DNA of 15,892 nucleotides from Bdellovibrionales bacterium (GTDB taxonomy: Bacteria; Bdellovibrionota; UBA2361; JAGRAS01): assembly GCA_020434465.1 (NCBI GenBank), contig JAGRAS010000004.1, forward strand, positions 1 to 15,892, written 5' to 3'. This document shows, piece by piece, positions 7,604-15,768 of this stretch (positions within the stretch are counted from its first letter, which is position 1; each line of letters begins with the position of its first letter). A program made the position numbers and the translations under genes. Under the pieces are notes generated by a model that was not told the origin of the DNA, searched no databases, and worked only from the letters and a program-made list of their open reading frames with translations.

Positions 7604-8282
7604 TGTTTCTTCCAAACGTCCATTCAAAATCCTTAAATTCAGTACCTTGAAAAATTTCAGTTAGTCCTGTGAAAGGGTTAACAAGAATTGTTACTTTAGT
7701 TACCTCTCCAGCATTTAAATGTATTACAGAAAACTCTGAAAACCCGCGTGGTGAAAACATTATAAATGCAGTACCACCTTCTGATGCAAGCTTTTTGCCA
7801 CGCATAGTCCTAATGTCTTCAATCACTATTTCTGGTTTTAATGAAATAGGTTGGGCAAGTGATGGAAAAGATGGGGGAGGAATTAATGTTCCCTCTGTTG
7901 CATTTGCCGGATTTAAAAATGCTGCTAACTCAAGGCTTAAATAACCTGCATCCGATGCAAGGATGCTTAAATTATCATCTTCGCTGATAAGTTCAGGTTG
8001 AAAAACACCTACTCTGTAGCTGTCTTCGTCTAAATTAAACTCAAGCTTGTAGTGTGCTTGATCTGCTACAGCTTGGTGATGCAAAAATTCTATGACTTCA
8101 CTTAAGCGCTTAATAGATCCTTCTTGCTTCCAAAATGAAAAGAAACCAAGTCTGCTGACAATAAATCCAGATGCAACAGCAATGATTAACATTACTATTA
8201 CCATTTCAATCAAAGTAAAACCTCGGCTTCTCGTTTTAGAGTGATTCGGATGCTTCAGTTGTTTGTTCTTACAATTGCACAT
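7593..8282 (-). CDS. gspH: Minor pseudopilin GspH
   Basis: Pseudopilin of 229 residues placed between GspG and GspI, as gspH usually is. It has a 21-residue leader rich in Lys/Arg/His with two Cys (MCNCKNK), ending RSRG. The prepilin cleavage site G21/F22 is followed by FTLIEMVIVMLIIAVASG with Glu at +5. The C-terminal part has a GspH-type globular domain: AVADQAHYKLEFNLDEDSYRV, then GTAFIMFSPRGFSEFSVIHL, a core strand pair seen in GspH/FimT proteins. The ATG at 8282 has GAGG 7 nt upstream. GspH connects the tip complex to the main GspG fibre. Confidence 0.92.
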   Translation of the reverse strand: MCNCKNKQLKHPNHSKTRSRGFTLIEMVIVMLIIAVASGFIVSRLGFFSFWKQEGSIKRLSEVIEFLHHQAVADQAHYKLEFNLDEDSYRVGVFQPELISEDDNLSILASDAGYLSLELAAFLNPANATEGTLIPPPSFPSLAQPISLKPEIVIEDIRTMRGKKLASEGGTAFIMFSPRGFSEFSVIHLNAGEVTKVTILVNPFTGLTEIFQGTEFKDFEWTFGRNNDS

Positions 8283-8340
8283 TCCGCAGCCTCAGAGCTT
8301 TTAGAGAGAATTTTATTGCTTATAGAAAGCGCTAAGAATA

Positions 8341-8778
8341 TTAGGGGCCAACTTGAAATAGATCAAAATCAACACCTTCGCCACCTTGTTGCCCGTTCGC
8401 ACCAAGACTAGTAATTCTATACGCTCTTCCGCTCCCTTCAAGAGAATAAGCAAAAAGGTTTCCCCATGCGTCTTTAATTTGTTCTTCCTGAAGAATCGGA
8501 ACGCAACCTGGCCCCGTTGCATCAGTACAGCTTGTTAAGTCATTTAGACCTCCGGGAAGTGAGTTATATTGAAGTCTAAATTGTTCAATAGCGCTGCCAA
8601 TTTCTTTCATTTGCAGTTTGGTAATATTAACTTTTGCCTTATCTCCTGCTCCAAATAGTCTTTGACCTAAGAAAGTTGTAACAAGTGCTAGAATGATTAG
8701 CACAACAATGATCTCTACAATTGTAAGACCAGCTTCAGATCTTAATGAGCGAGTTGGTTTTTTTGTATCTTTTTTCAT
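8341..8778 (-). CDS. gspG: Major pseudopilin GspG
   Basis: Main building block of the T2SS pseudopilus (145-residue precursor). The leader MKKDTKKPTRSLRSEAG ends at Gly17. Mature protein starts LTIVEIIVVLIILALV with Glu22 at +5. GspG hallmarks follow: KLQMKEIGSAIEQFRLQYNSLP, DAWGN at 103-107, and the C-terminal loop LGANGQQGGEGVDFDL (125-140), which binds calcium in the family. The family's usual Asp in LGADG is Asn here, so calcium ligation may differ. Cys84 and Cys92 could form a disulfide in the variable loop. The ribosome site is weak (GGA 3-4 nt before the ATG) for a protein needed in excess. It is preceded by a 371-bp spacer with a hairpin, so it may have its own expression signals. Confidence 0.96.
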   Translation of the reverse strand: MKKDTKKPTRSLRSEAGLTIVEIIVVLIILALVTTFLGQRLFGAGDKAKVNITKLQMKEIGSAIEQFRLQYNSLPGGLNDLTSCTDATGPGCVPILQEEQIKDAWGNLFAYSLEGSGRAYRITSLGANGQQGGEGVDFDLFQVGP

Positions 8779-9149
8779 AGTTCCACATATTTTAGACGGT
8801 TAATGGCAATACTATATTCAAACTATTAGTAACTGTCTATTGTTGATTAAAATTATAGTGTTCTTAATAAGCCTGATTGTAATCTGCCTTGGTTTTAGAG
8901 GAGATGGAACAAACACAAGAGTGGAACTTACTAGATAGACTTGGTGGCTCTATTTATCGTCTTATTGAGAAGGCTCGGTAGCAGCTGCTTAAACTGAAAC
9001 AGTGAGCTGAGAACGGCTCACTGATGAACTGTAACTGGTAAATATATCACTTCCAATAAGATCTGACTTTTGCGTCAAATCATATTATAACATCTAGATA
9101 TTAAAATTATATTGTATTTTTATTTTATACGTTTAAGTTTTTTTGCAGA
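8779..9149. other. 371-bp gene-free spacer between gspF and gspG
   Basis: No convincing gene on either strand. It is strongly AT-rich near gspF (9061-9145). It contains a perfect 8-bp hairpin at 9000-9023. On the - strand there are two exact TATAAT matches (9084-9089 and 8852-8857), but neither has a convincing -35 box at normal distance. On the + strand a 25-codon reading frame (8904-8981) is probably chance. The rest of the operon is packed with overlaps or short gaps, so this spacer stands out. A dedicated gspG promoter, RNA processing or a lost gene could explain it. Confidence 0.7.
9000..9023 (-). other. Perfect 8-bp hairpin ahead of gspG
   Basis: CAGTGAGC at 9000-9007 pairs exactly with GCTCACTG at 9016-9023 across an 8-nt loop. 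Read on the operon strand, the stem is followed by TTTCAGTTT, a broken T tract. It could act as a leaky terminator or as an RNA-processing or stability element between the platform/ATPase genes and the pseudopilin genes. Confidence 0.55.
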
Positions 9150-10376
9150 TTAACCACCAATAACATTGATAAGATCGGCCATTGGCAAGAGAACAGCAAT
9201 GACAATACATAAAACAACTCCACCAACCACAAACATCATTAAAGGTTCAAGCAGGGATGTCAGACCTGATAGAGTTGCATTAACATCAGCTTCATAAGCG
9301 CTTGAGGCTTTTTGTAGCATATTTTCTAACTCACCGCTTTTCTCACCAACTGCAATCATGTGTGAGAGCATATTAGGAAAAATGCCACTTTGAGAAAATT
9401 CGCGAGCCAGACTTTTACCCTCTCTAACTCCTTCTTTAGCACTTTCAATTGCATTAGTAACATGCACATTACCAACAATATTCTTTGAAATGTCTAAACC
9501 GGCAAGTAATCCAACTCCACTACTTAATAGTGTGGCTAGGGTTCTTGAAACTCTTGAGGTCGCAATCTTGGTATATAACGGGCCTAGTATGGGCAGTTTT
9601 AAAACTATAGCATCTATTTTAGCTTTGCCGTGCTCTTGTTTATAGTACCAGCGAAATAAAAAGATTGAGCCAAAAATTAAAATTAATACTAAATACCAAT
9701 AGTCTCTGAGAAAATAAGAAATTGCTAACATTATGCGGGTTGGAAGTGGCAAGGTAGCTCCTTGCTTCTCAAAAATTTCCACTACTTTTGGTACAACAAA
9801 AATAAATAATACCATAGTGACTAAACCTGAAAAGCAAAGCATTAAAATTGGATAGGTCAGTGCAGAGCGAATTTTTCTTTTAAGTTCCAATTGAGCTTCA
9901 AGATAATCTGCTAAATTATTCATTACAGTATCTAAGGTTCCAGACGCTTCACCTGCTTTAACCATATTGATATACAAGCGTGGAAATGATTTTGGGTGCT
10001 CAGATAAGGCACTTGCCAAATCAGAACCTTCTTCAACATTTTCTCTTACTTCAATAATAATTCTTTTGAGAACTAAAGAATCAGTTTGCTCCGATAAGGC
10101 TTGCAAGGCACTTACTAAAGGCAGTCCTGCGCCTAGCAAGGTTGCTAACTGGCGAGTCATTACTGATAAATCTTTAGAAGCGATTTTATCAGCAGAGAAA
10201 TATTTAGTTATATCTCGGGAGTTAAACTGGTTAATCGAGTTACTTTCTTTTACATTAGTTGGAAAAATATTTTGAGAACGAAGCTTTTGCCTAGCTGTTC
10301 TAACATTATCAGCATCAATAGTTCCTTTTAGAGACTTACCATTTTTACTGATCGCTGTATATTCGTATGAAGGCAT
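9150..10376 (-). CDS. gspF: Type II secretion inner-membrane platform protein GspF
   Basis: Polytopic core of the T2SS assembly platform, acting between the GspE ATPase and the pseudopilins. The 408 residues match the family length. The N-terminus YEYTAISKNGKSLKGTIDADN is diagnostic. Two repeated GspF domains follow. The first (about 70-195) carries RQLATLLGAGLPLVSALQAL and the second (about 270-400) carries RTLATLLSSGVGLLAGLDI. VKAGEASGTLD (140-150) and AVGEKSGELENML (342-354) are the matching conserved loops. Membrane helices are at about 175-197, 225-244 and 378-402. It starts 14 bp after gspE with no clear Shine-Dalgarno, suggesting coupling to gspE translation. Confidence 0.97.
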   Translation of the reverse strand: MPSYEYTAISKNGKSLKGTIDADNVRTARQKLRSQNIFPTNVKESNSINQFNSRDITKYFSADKIASKDLSVMTRQLATLLGAGLPLVSALQALSEQTDSLVLKRIIIEVRENVEEGSDLASALSEHPKSFPRLYINMVKAGEASGTLDTVMNNLADYLEAQLELKRKIRSALTYPILMLCFSGLVTMVLFIFVVPKVVEIFEKQGATLPLPTRIMLAISYFLRDYWYLVLILIFGSIFLFRWYYKQEHGKAKIDAIVLKLPILGPLYTKIATSRVSRTLATLLSSGVGLLAGLDISKNIVGNVHVTNAIESAKEGVREGKSLAREFSQSGIFPNMLSHMIAVGEKSGELENMLQKASSAYEADVNATLSGLTSLLEPLMMFVVGGVVLCIVIAVLLPMADLINVIGG

Positions 10377-10390
10377 GTTATTTTATTTTG

Positions 10391-12016
10391 TTAACTATAG
10401 TCCTCTTGAGTTACCATCAAGACTTCTTCAACAGATGTGATTCCTTGAAGAACTTTTCTTGCGCCATCGAGCCTAAGAGTTTCAAATCCATATTTAAAAG
10501 CTGCGTTTTTTATCGAGTTTGAATCAACTCGCTGAAGAATTAAACCTCGAATTTCATCGTTCATAACTAATAATTCGTGTATTCCAGATCTTCCACTGTA
10601 GCCAGTAAACTGACAGTTCTCGCAACCGACAGCTTTATAGGCAGTTCTAGTATTTACACTTGATGGGTTTACGCCTAATTCGTGAAGCTCTTCATCTGTC
10701 ACTTCGTATGCTTCTCTACAGTCTGAGCAAAGCTTTCTAATTAATCTTTGAGCCATGATAGCAAGTACGCTTGATGAAACTAAGAATGGTTCAACTCCCA
10801 TATCGATTAATCTAGTTATTGCACCAGGTGAGTCATTGGTGTGAAGTGTTGATAGAACTAAGTGGCCTGTGAGTGAAGCCTGAATAGCAATTTCAGCAGT
10901 TTCTGAGTCTCTAATCTCACCGACCATTACTACATCTGGATCTTGACGAAGAATAGCGCGAAGCCCTGAAGCAAAAGTAAAGTCAATTTTAGGATTAACT
11001 TGCATTTGCCCAATACCTTCAAGTTCGTATTCAACAGGATCCTCAACAGTTAAAATATTAAGTTCAGGAGTATTAATTTTTGTTAAGCATGAATAAAGCG
11101 TTGTTGTTTTACCAGATCCTGTCGGCCCGGTAACAAGAATAATACCATTTGGACGTTTAATTAGCTTATTCACTTTTTCAATATTCTTTTTTGCTAAGCC
11201 TATGACTTCAAGATCTAAGACAGTTGCTGTCTTATCTAATAAACGCATTACTATTCTTTCGCCATACTGTGTAGGAACTGTAGAAACCCTGATATCTACG
11301 TCTTTACCTGCTATTTTAATTCCAATTCTACCGTCTTGAGGTAGGCGTTTTTCTGCAATGTTTAAACCTGCCATTACTTTAATTCGCGAGAGGATTGCAG
11401 CTTGGAAAGTTTTTTCTTCAGAAGCTACATCTTGTAAAACGCCATCAACTCTAAATCTAACATTTAATTTATCTTCATATGGTTCAATGTGTACGTCTGA
11501 TGCTCTTTCAGAGCTGGCTTTAAAAATAATTGCGTTAACATAACGAATTATCGGAGCATCATCGTCTTCAGCGTCAGTAACATCAATTTTTAATTGATTC
11601 TGAAATTCTGAAGATTCATTATCATCTTCTTCCTTCGTAAGTTCACTTGAACGATCACTCATCAAACTAGTTCTGATAGCGTTAATTGCTTTTTGAACTT
11701 CAGTCTGACTTGTTACAATTACTCTTATTGGTTTTCCATAGCAGAGTTTTAACTGATCTATAGCTTTTACATTTAAGGGATCAGAAGTTGCAACTACAAC
11801 TTCATGATCGTTTCCGCTAATTGGAACAATTGAGTGATTGCGACCCCATGATCCAGCAAGTCTGCTAAAGTCTCCTCTAATTAACTCCCGGGGAGGTTGG
11901 GGATCTTCTAGTCTTTCTACATATTTTAGGTTCAGAAAGTCTGCAAGCATTTTTGGGCTTGCTTCGTTAGCGCCTTCCTCTGCTGAATTATCAAATTTAG
12001 ATTGATTTGCTGTCAC
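10391..12016 (-). CDS. gspE: Type II secretion ATPase GspE
   Basis: Cytoplasmic hexameric ATPase that powers pseudopilus assembly. Of 541 residues, about 20-115 form the N1E-type domain that binds GspL, followed by an acidic linker (about 126-155). The motor domain has RASDVHIEPY (171-180), Walker A GPTGSGKTT (297-305), the Asp box VEDPVEYELEGIGQMQVN (324-341), Walker B DPDVVMVGEIRD (359-370) and the His box GHLVLSTLHTND (384-395). The four-Cys zinc site is complete (Cys430, Cys433, Cys465, Cys468), which marks GspE/PilB-type ATPases. The start is a GTG at 12016, 22 bp after gspD. The next in-frame ATG (11950) lacks a ribosome site and would cut the N1E domain. Confidence 0.97.
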   Translation of the reverse strand: MTANQSKFDNSAEEGANEASPKMLADFLNLKYVERLEDPQPPRELIRGDFSRLAGSWGRNHSIVPISGNDHEVVVATSDPLNVKAIDQLKLCYGKPIRVIVTSQTEVQKAINAIRTSLMSDRSSELTKEEDDNESSEFQNQLKIDVTDAEDDDAPIIRYVNAIIFKASSERASDVHIEPYEDKLNVRFRVDGVLQDVASEEKTFQAAILSRIKVMAGLNIAEKRLPQDGRIGIKIAGKDVDIRVSTVPTQYGERIVMRLLDKTATVLDLEVIGLAKKNIEKVNKLIKRPNGIILVTGPTGSGKTTTLYSCLTKINTPELNILTVEDPVEYELEGIGQMQVNPKIDFTFASGLRAILRQDPDVVMVGEIRDSETAEIAIQASLTGHLVLSTLHTNDSPGAITRLIDMGVEPFLVSSSVLAIMAQRLIRKLCSDCREAYEVTDEELHELGVNPSSVNTRTAYKAVGCENCQFTGYSGRSGIHELLVMNDEIRGLILQRVDSNSIKNAAFKYGFETLRLDGARKVLQGITSVEEVLMVTQEDYS

Positions 12017-12038
12017 GTTCCAAGTTTAACTTTAAGTT

Positions 12039-14768
12039 TTAATTAGTTTTTACCCACGGATACTTTCCTAAGTTCATAACTTCATAAGGTGATAAAGTAT
12101 GCCATGAGCTTGATGCGCCGGGGAATTTTTTCTCTACCTCATTTGCATCGTTAAAAACCTGAACGACTTTTAGAGCTACATCAACACCTTCAAGTTTGTA
12201 TTTGTATCCTTTTCCAAGTTGGAAAAATGAGTTAGCTGCAGTAGCGCCTCCTTGAGGTATGATAATTCCAAACTTTTCAGAACCTTTAATTCGATTTAAA
12301 GGAAGGTGACTAGATGTTTTCTTTGATGAAGCTTCAAGAATAATAAACTTACCTTGAGCAGAGCTATCAGAGTTACTTATTACACTAGGCTTAAGAGCCG
12401 CTCTTGCATCTGGCGAGTTTATAGCAGCACTATCATTAGGAAGTCTTGGTTTTACTTTTAATTCAATTTTTGGTTGCGTTGGCGCTTTGCTATTTGATGG
12501 CATTCCGGCCTCTAATTCTCGCAAAGTTTCTCCACTGTTATTTTTATATGGCGGCAGAATTGGACCAGTATTTGAAGTTTCAAATTCTGGCTGCTCAATT
12601 ACGCTGTCAATTTCAGGGTTTTGCAGAACTTCCGAACGGGAAGGGTAAATCTCATTATTAACCATTTCATATTGTAGTTTGTCTCGGTTATTTTTTGTAA
12701 TGTCGCGAGCATCAAATTGATCTTTAACAATTCTTGGTGTGATAAAAATTAAAAGGTTAGTACGTGTGATTGCATCGTTATGACTCTTAAAAGCGTGTCC
12801 AATGATTGGAATGTCTTTTAAAAATGGAACTCCTGATTCGCTTGCTTGGACATTGTCAGAAATTAATCCACCGATTACTACCATTTGCCCGTCACGTGTG
12901 ATCACGGTAGTTTCACTGGTTCTAACAGTTGTTGTTGGACCAAGTTCTGAACCTGCTGTGTTACTTACAACATTTGATACTTCAGTAAACAAGGCAAGAG
13001 TGACATAATTATTGGAATTAATCTGCGGAGTAAGTCTTAGGGTGATACCCACATCTTGTCGATCGATTTGGTTAAAAGTATTATTTAAGTTGTCTTGACT
13101 TGAAGATGTGCTAGCTAAAAATGGAACGTTTTGGCCGACTACGATTTCAGCTTGTTCATTGTCAGTTGCTAATATATTTGGGGCGCTTAAAACGTTTACA
13201 TTAGAGTTTTGCTGTGCAGCAGTTAAAAGAACTGTTTGGGATGGGATTGTTATGTCGCCAGGTAAAGTCAAACTACCAGAGCTAGCAGCAGCAATCGAAA
13301 AGTTGGCGATTTGAGTAGGGTCTGAAATTAGAGATCCTAGATTACCAAAGTTGCTTTGAGCAATAATTCCGCCATCAGCACCCCCAGTTGATGTTATAAA
13401 TTCTGTTCCCAGATCTCGACTGTCGGTTATGCCAACTTCAAGCAGCATAGCTTCAACAAGAACTTGCCTGCGTTTTACATCAAGCTGATCAAGTAAAGAT
13501 CTAATTTTTTCATAGTCAGATTTATTTGAATTTATAACTAAAGAATTAGTTGCTGGGTCTGCTGTAATAGAAACTTCCTCGCCAAGACTAACCGTTGAAA
13601 CACCACTGGATCTGTCGCCAGTATTTCTAGATTGACCAGGTGTTCTTTGTTGTCTACTAAGCCTGTTTGATGATCTTTCAGCAGCTCTATCGCCAGTACT
13701 TTGCTGGGAAGAAGAGGATGAGCTTGATGGGGTAGTGACCCCACCGCTTACTAACCCTGATAATACCTCTGCAAGTTCTTCAGCACTTGCATGCTGACAG
13801 CGGTAAACATAGAAGCGCTGGCCAGCGCGGTTAACTTCACTATCTAACTGTGAAATTAGAGCTCTGATCCTAGCCGTTGTTTCCTCATCAGCAACAACAA
13901 TAACTGAGTTAGTTCTTTCATCAGCAATTATTTTAGGTTCTCTCAGTCGAGCAGAAATTGTTGATCCAGTAGTGCCCGAAAGTCCAGCAACCGCATTTGC
14001 ATTTGATTTGCTAACTTGATCACTTATTCTTGCTCTTAGTGACGAGACAGAGCCGTTTCCGTTAGAGGAATCTGAAGATGAATCAAGCAGTAGTTCTTTT
14101 AATTTTTCTGCAATATCTGGTGCATCGGCATGAAGAATTGGAATGATTGTCATTTCTCGGTCAGAGAAAGGAACATCTAGTTCTCTAACTATTCTAAGTA
14201 AGCGTTCAATATTATCTTCTGAGTCAATAATAATAAGTGAGTTTGTGCCAGTATAAGCGTTAACAAGGCCATTACTTGAGACCAATGGGCTAAGCAACTG
14301 TTTCATATCATCGGCAGTTACAAACTTAAGCGTATAAAGCCTTGTTATCATCGACGAGCTTTTTGTGTATTCACCGTCATCACCAATGATTGTAGGAATA
14401 GTAGACTGTTTTGCGTCTTTAGCAGGTACTATCTTCCAAAGATTTTCTCCAATCGGGACAGATGTAAAACCTTTAAGATCAAGTACAGAGTCTAGAATTT
14501 TAATTGACTCATCAGAAGAAATCTTTCCTGGCAGATAAATAGAAACTTTTCCAGAAACTTTTTCGTCTAGAATATAATTGCGCTTAGTTTTTTTACTAAA
14601 AATTCTTACAACAGCAACTAAGTCAGCATTGCGTACATTAATTTCTGTTGAGGAATCCTTAGCAAGATTTTCTTCAATTTCAGATTCATCTTGTGCAAAA
14701 AGTATTGCAGGAGCAATTAAGAAGATCGCTATTAGAAAACTAATTAACCTATGACAAAACGATTTCAT
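12039..14768 (-). CDS. gspD: Type II secretion secretin GspD, with a long C-terminal extension
   Basis: Outer-membrane channel of the T2SS. The 909 residues begin with a signal peptide (1-26, LIAPAILFAQ, no lipobox Cys). Domain order: N0 (about 40-115, EINVRNADLVAVVRIFSKKT), N1 (about 140-200), N2 (about 205-310) with a Ser/Asn-rich insert at 228-275, N3 (about 315-430) with a Ser/Gln/Arg-rich insert at 343-392, then the secretin barrel (about 435-682). The barrel carries RRQVLVEAMLLEV, VVIGGLISDN (630-639), VPFLKDIPIIG (648-658) and LLIFITPRIV. Residues 683-909 are an extension with a Pro/Ser-rich linker and a compact end domain (about 805-909). This region is longer than the usual short S-domain, and I do not recognise it. 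The ATG overlaps the gspC stop by 4 bp (ATGA). Confidence 0.97.
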   Translation of the reverse strand: MKSFCHRLISFLIAIFLIAPAILFAQDESEIEENLAKDSSTEINVRNADLVAVVRIFSKKTKRNYILDEKVSGKVSIYLPGKISSDESIKILDSVLDLKGFTSVPIGENLWKIVPAKDAKQSTIPTIIGDDGEYTKSSSMITRLYTLKFVTADDMKQLLSPLVSSNGLVNAYTGTNSLIIIDSEDNIERLLRIVRELDVPFSDREMTIIPILHADAPDIAEKLKELLLDSSSDSSNGNGSVSSLRARISDQVSKSNANAVAGLSGTTGSTISARLREPKIIADERTNSVIVVADEETTARIRALISQLDSEVNRAGQRFYVYRCQHASAEELAEVLSGLVSGGVTTPSSSSSSSQQSTGDRAAERSSNRLSRQQRTPGQSRNTGDRSSGVSTVSLGEEVSITADPATNSLVINSNKSDYEKIRSLLDQLDVKRRQVLVEAMLLEVGITDSRDLGTEFITSTGGADGGIIAQSNFGNLGSLISDPTQIANFSIAAASSGSLTLPGDITIPSQTVLLTAAQQNSNVNVLSAPNILATDNEQAEIVVGQNVPFLASTSSSQDNLNNTFNQIDRQDVGITLRLTPQINSNNYVTLALFTEVSNVVSNTAGSELGPTTTVRTSETTVITRDGQMVVIGGLISDNVQASESGVPFLKDIPIIGHAFKSHNDAITRTNLLIFITPRIVKDQFDARDITKNNRDKLQYEMVNNEIYPSRSEVLQNPEIDSVIEQPEFETSNTGPILPPYKNNSGETLRELEAGMPSNSKAPTQPKIELKVKPRLPNDSAAINSPDARAALKPSVISNSDSSAQGKFIILEASSKKTSSHLPLNRIKGSEKFGIIIPQGGATAANSFFQLGKGYKYKLEGVDVALKVVQVFNDANEVEKKFPGASSSWHTLSPYEVMNLGKYPWVKTN

Positions 14769-15676
14769 TTTATACTATACCTAAATTCTAAATCTTGTTT
14801 ATTCCTTTCTAGTTCAACATGAATAGATCTTTCTTGCTTTAATGTTTCAAAAAGTTTCATAGCTTCTTGGATATTTGCCAAGCTATTTTCATTAACGGTC
14901 TTTAGGATATCACCATTTCTAAGCCCTAGCTTTTGGTATAAAGAATCACTTTTAATTGCAAACATCCTTAAACCAATTGCTCTTCCGTCTCGAAAATACG
15001 GAACTGCTCTAGCTTGTGTTAGTAAAAGCGGTAAGTCTTCTAATGCCGTGTTTAGTTCAGCTTCATCTACGATAAACTCATTTTCGCCGGTGCTAAGAAC
15101 TCCACCGTCTGCTGAGGTTGTTGCTGGAAGTGCCGAGTCATCTAGCGCAAGTATTTCAATTTTTTCACCACGCTTGATTTCCACATAATCTGCAAAAATT
15201 TTAACTAATGTGGCTTCACCGAAAATGAGTTCCCCTTTATTAAATACTTCTTGGACTTTCTTCTTTTTATCTTCAATAATTGCGTATGCAGAAGAGTCGT
15301 CTGATACGAAGGTGCCAATTAAATTTAGCGGGACATTACTTACGGGTTTTGGTTCATTTGCTGGTTTAGTTTGAGTTGGTTTTTTAGTTGTTCCAAAAAC
15401 ATCAGAGTTTTCAAATTTTGAGAAATCACGTTTAGAAACAAATACATTACTTTGAGTAATATTTGCTTTCTCAATTTCAATCTGCTTCTTTAAATCTGCA
15501 ATCAAGGAGCGGGAGCTGAAGAATCCTTCCATTGATTCTGAAAGTGTGTAAGCACATGCTAGTAAAATTAAAACAATCAAAAGTAATCTTAAGACAAAAG
15601 CAAACCTTCCCAGTTGTTTCCTGGTTAACAGTTTTCTATATAGTGCTGGGTCAAACCCTACCGACAATGCGAACAT
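14765..15676 (-). CDS. gspC: Type II secretion protein GspC, with PDZ domain
   Basis: Inner-membrane protein that connects the platform to the N0 domain of GspD. Of 303 residues, 1-25 are basic and cytoplasmic and about 27-45 form the single membrane helix (LRLLLIVLILLACAYTLS). A Lys/Thr/Pro linker (about 96-112) leads to the homology region (about 115-178, PLNLIGTFVSDDSSAYAIIED, then VFNKGELIFGEATLVKI). The C-terminal PDZ domain (about 205-303) includes GLRMFAIKSDSLYQKLGLRNGDILKTVN. Some GspC proteins carry a coiled coil instead of PDZ; here it is PDZ. It is the first gene of the operon. AGAAG lies only 3 nt from the ATG, so initiation looks modest. Confidence 0.95.
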   Translation of the reverse strand: MFALSVGFDPALYRKLLTRKQLGRFAFVLRLLLIVLILLACAYTLSESMEGFFSSRSLIADLKKQIEIEKANITQSNVFVSKRDFSKFENSDVFGTTKKPTQTKPANEPKPVSNVPLNLIGTFVSDDSSAYAIIEDKKKKVQEVFNKGELIFGEATLVKIFADYVEIKRGEKIEILALDDSALPATTSADGGVLSTGENEFIVDEAELNTALEDLPLLLTQARAVPYFRDGRAIGLRMFAIKSDSLYQKLGLRNGDILKTVNENSLANIQEAMKLFETLKQERSIHVELERNKQDLEFRYSIK

Positions 15677-15738
15677 ATACTTCTGCTAAATTTAATGGCT
15701 AACTGATAAGATGCGCAACGGCTGACAAACACTCCATA

Positions 15739-15768
15739 ATTATGCCTCCACCAGTCAAAAGTCGACAA
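15739..15768 (-). promoter_or_regulatory. Candidate sigma-70 promoter for the gsp operon
   Basis: On the - strand TTGTCG (15768-15763) and CATAAT (15744-15739) are separated by 18 nt. They match the consensus at 4 of 6 and 5 of 6 positions. Transcription would begin about 55 nt before the gspC start codon. An exact TATAAT further upstream (15805-15800) lacks a -35 box. Found by eye only. Confidence 0.4.

Noticed and set aside
8313..8522. A 69-codon frame on the - strand overlapping gspG
   Set aside because: It lies in another frame inside and just past gspG and has no independent support.
9967..10275. A 102-codon + strand frame opposite gspF
   Set aside because: It is the antisense shadow of a certain gene.
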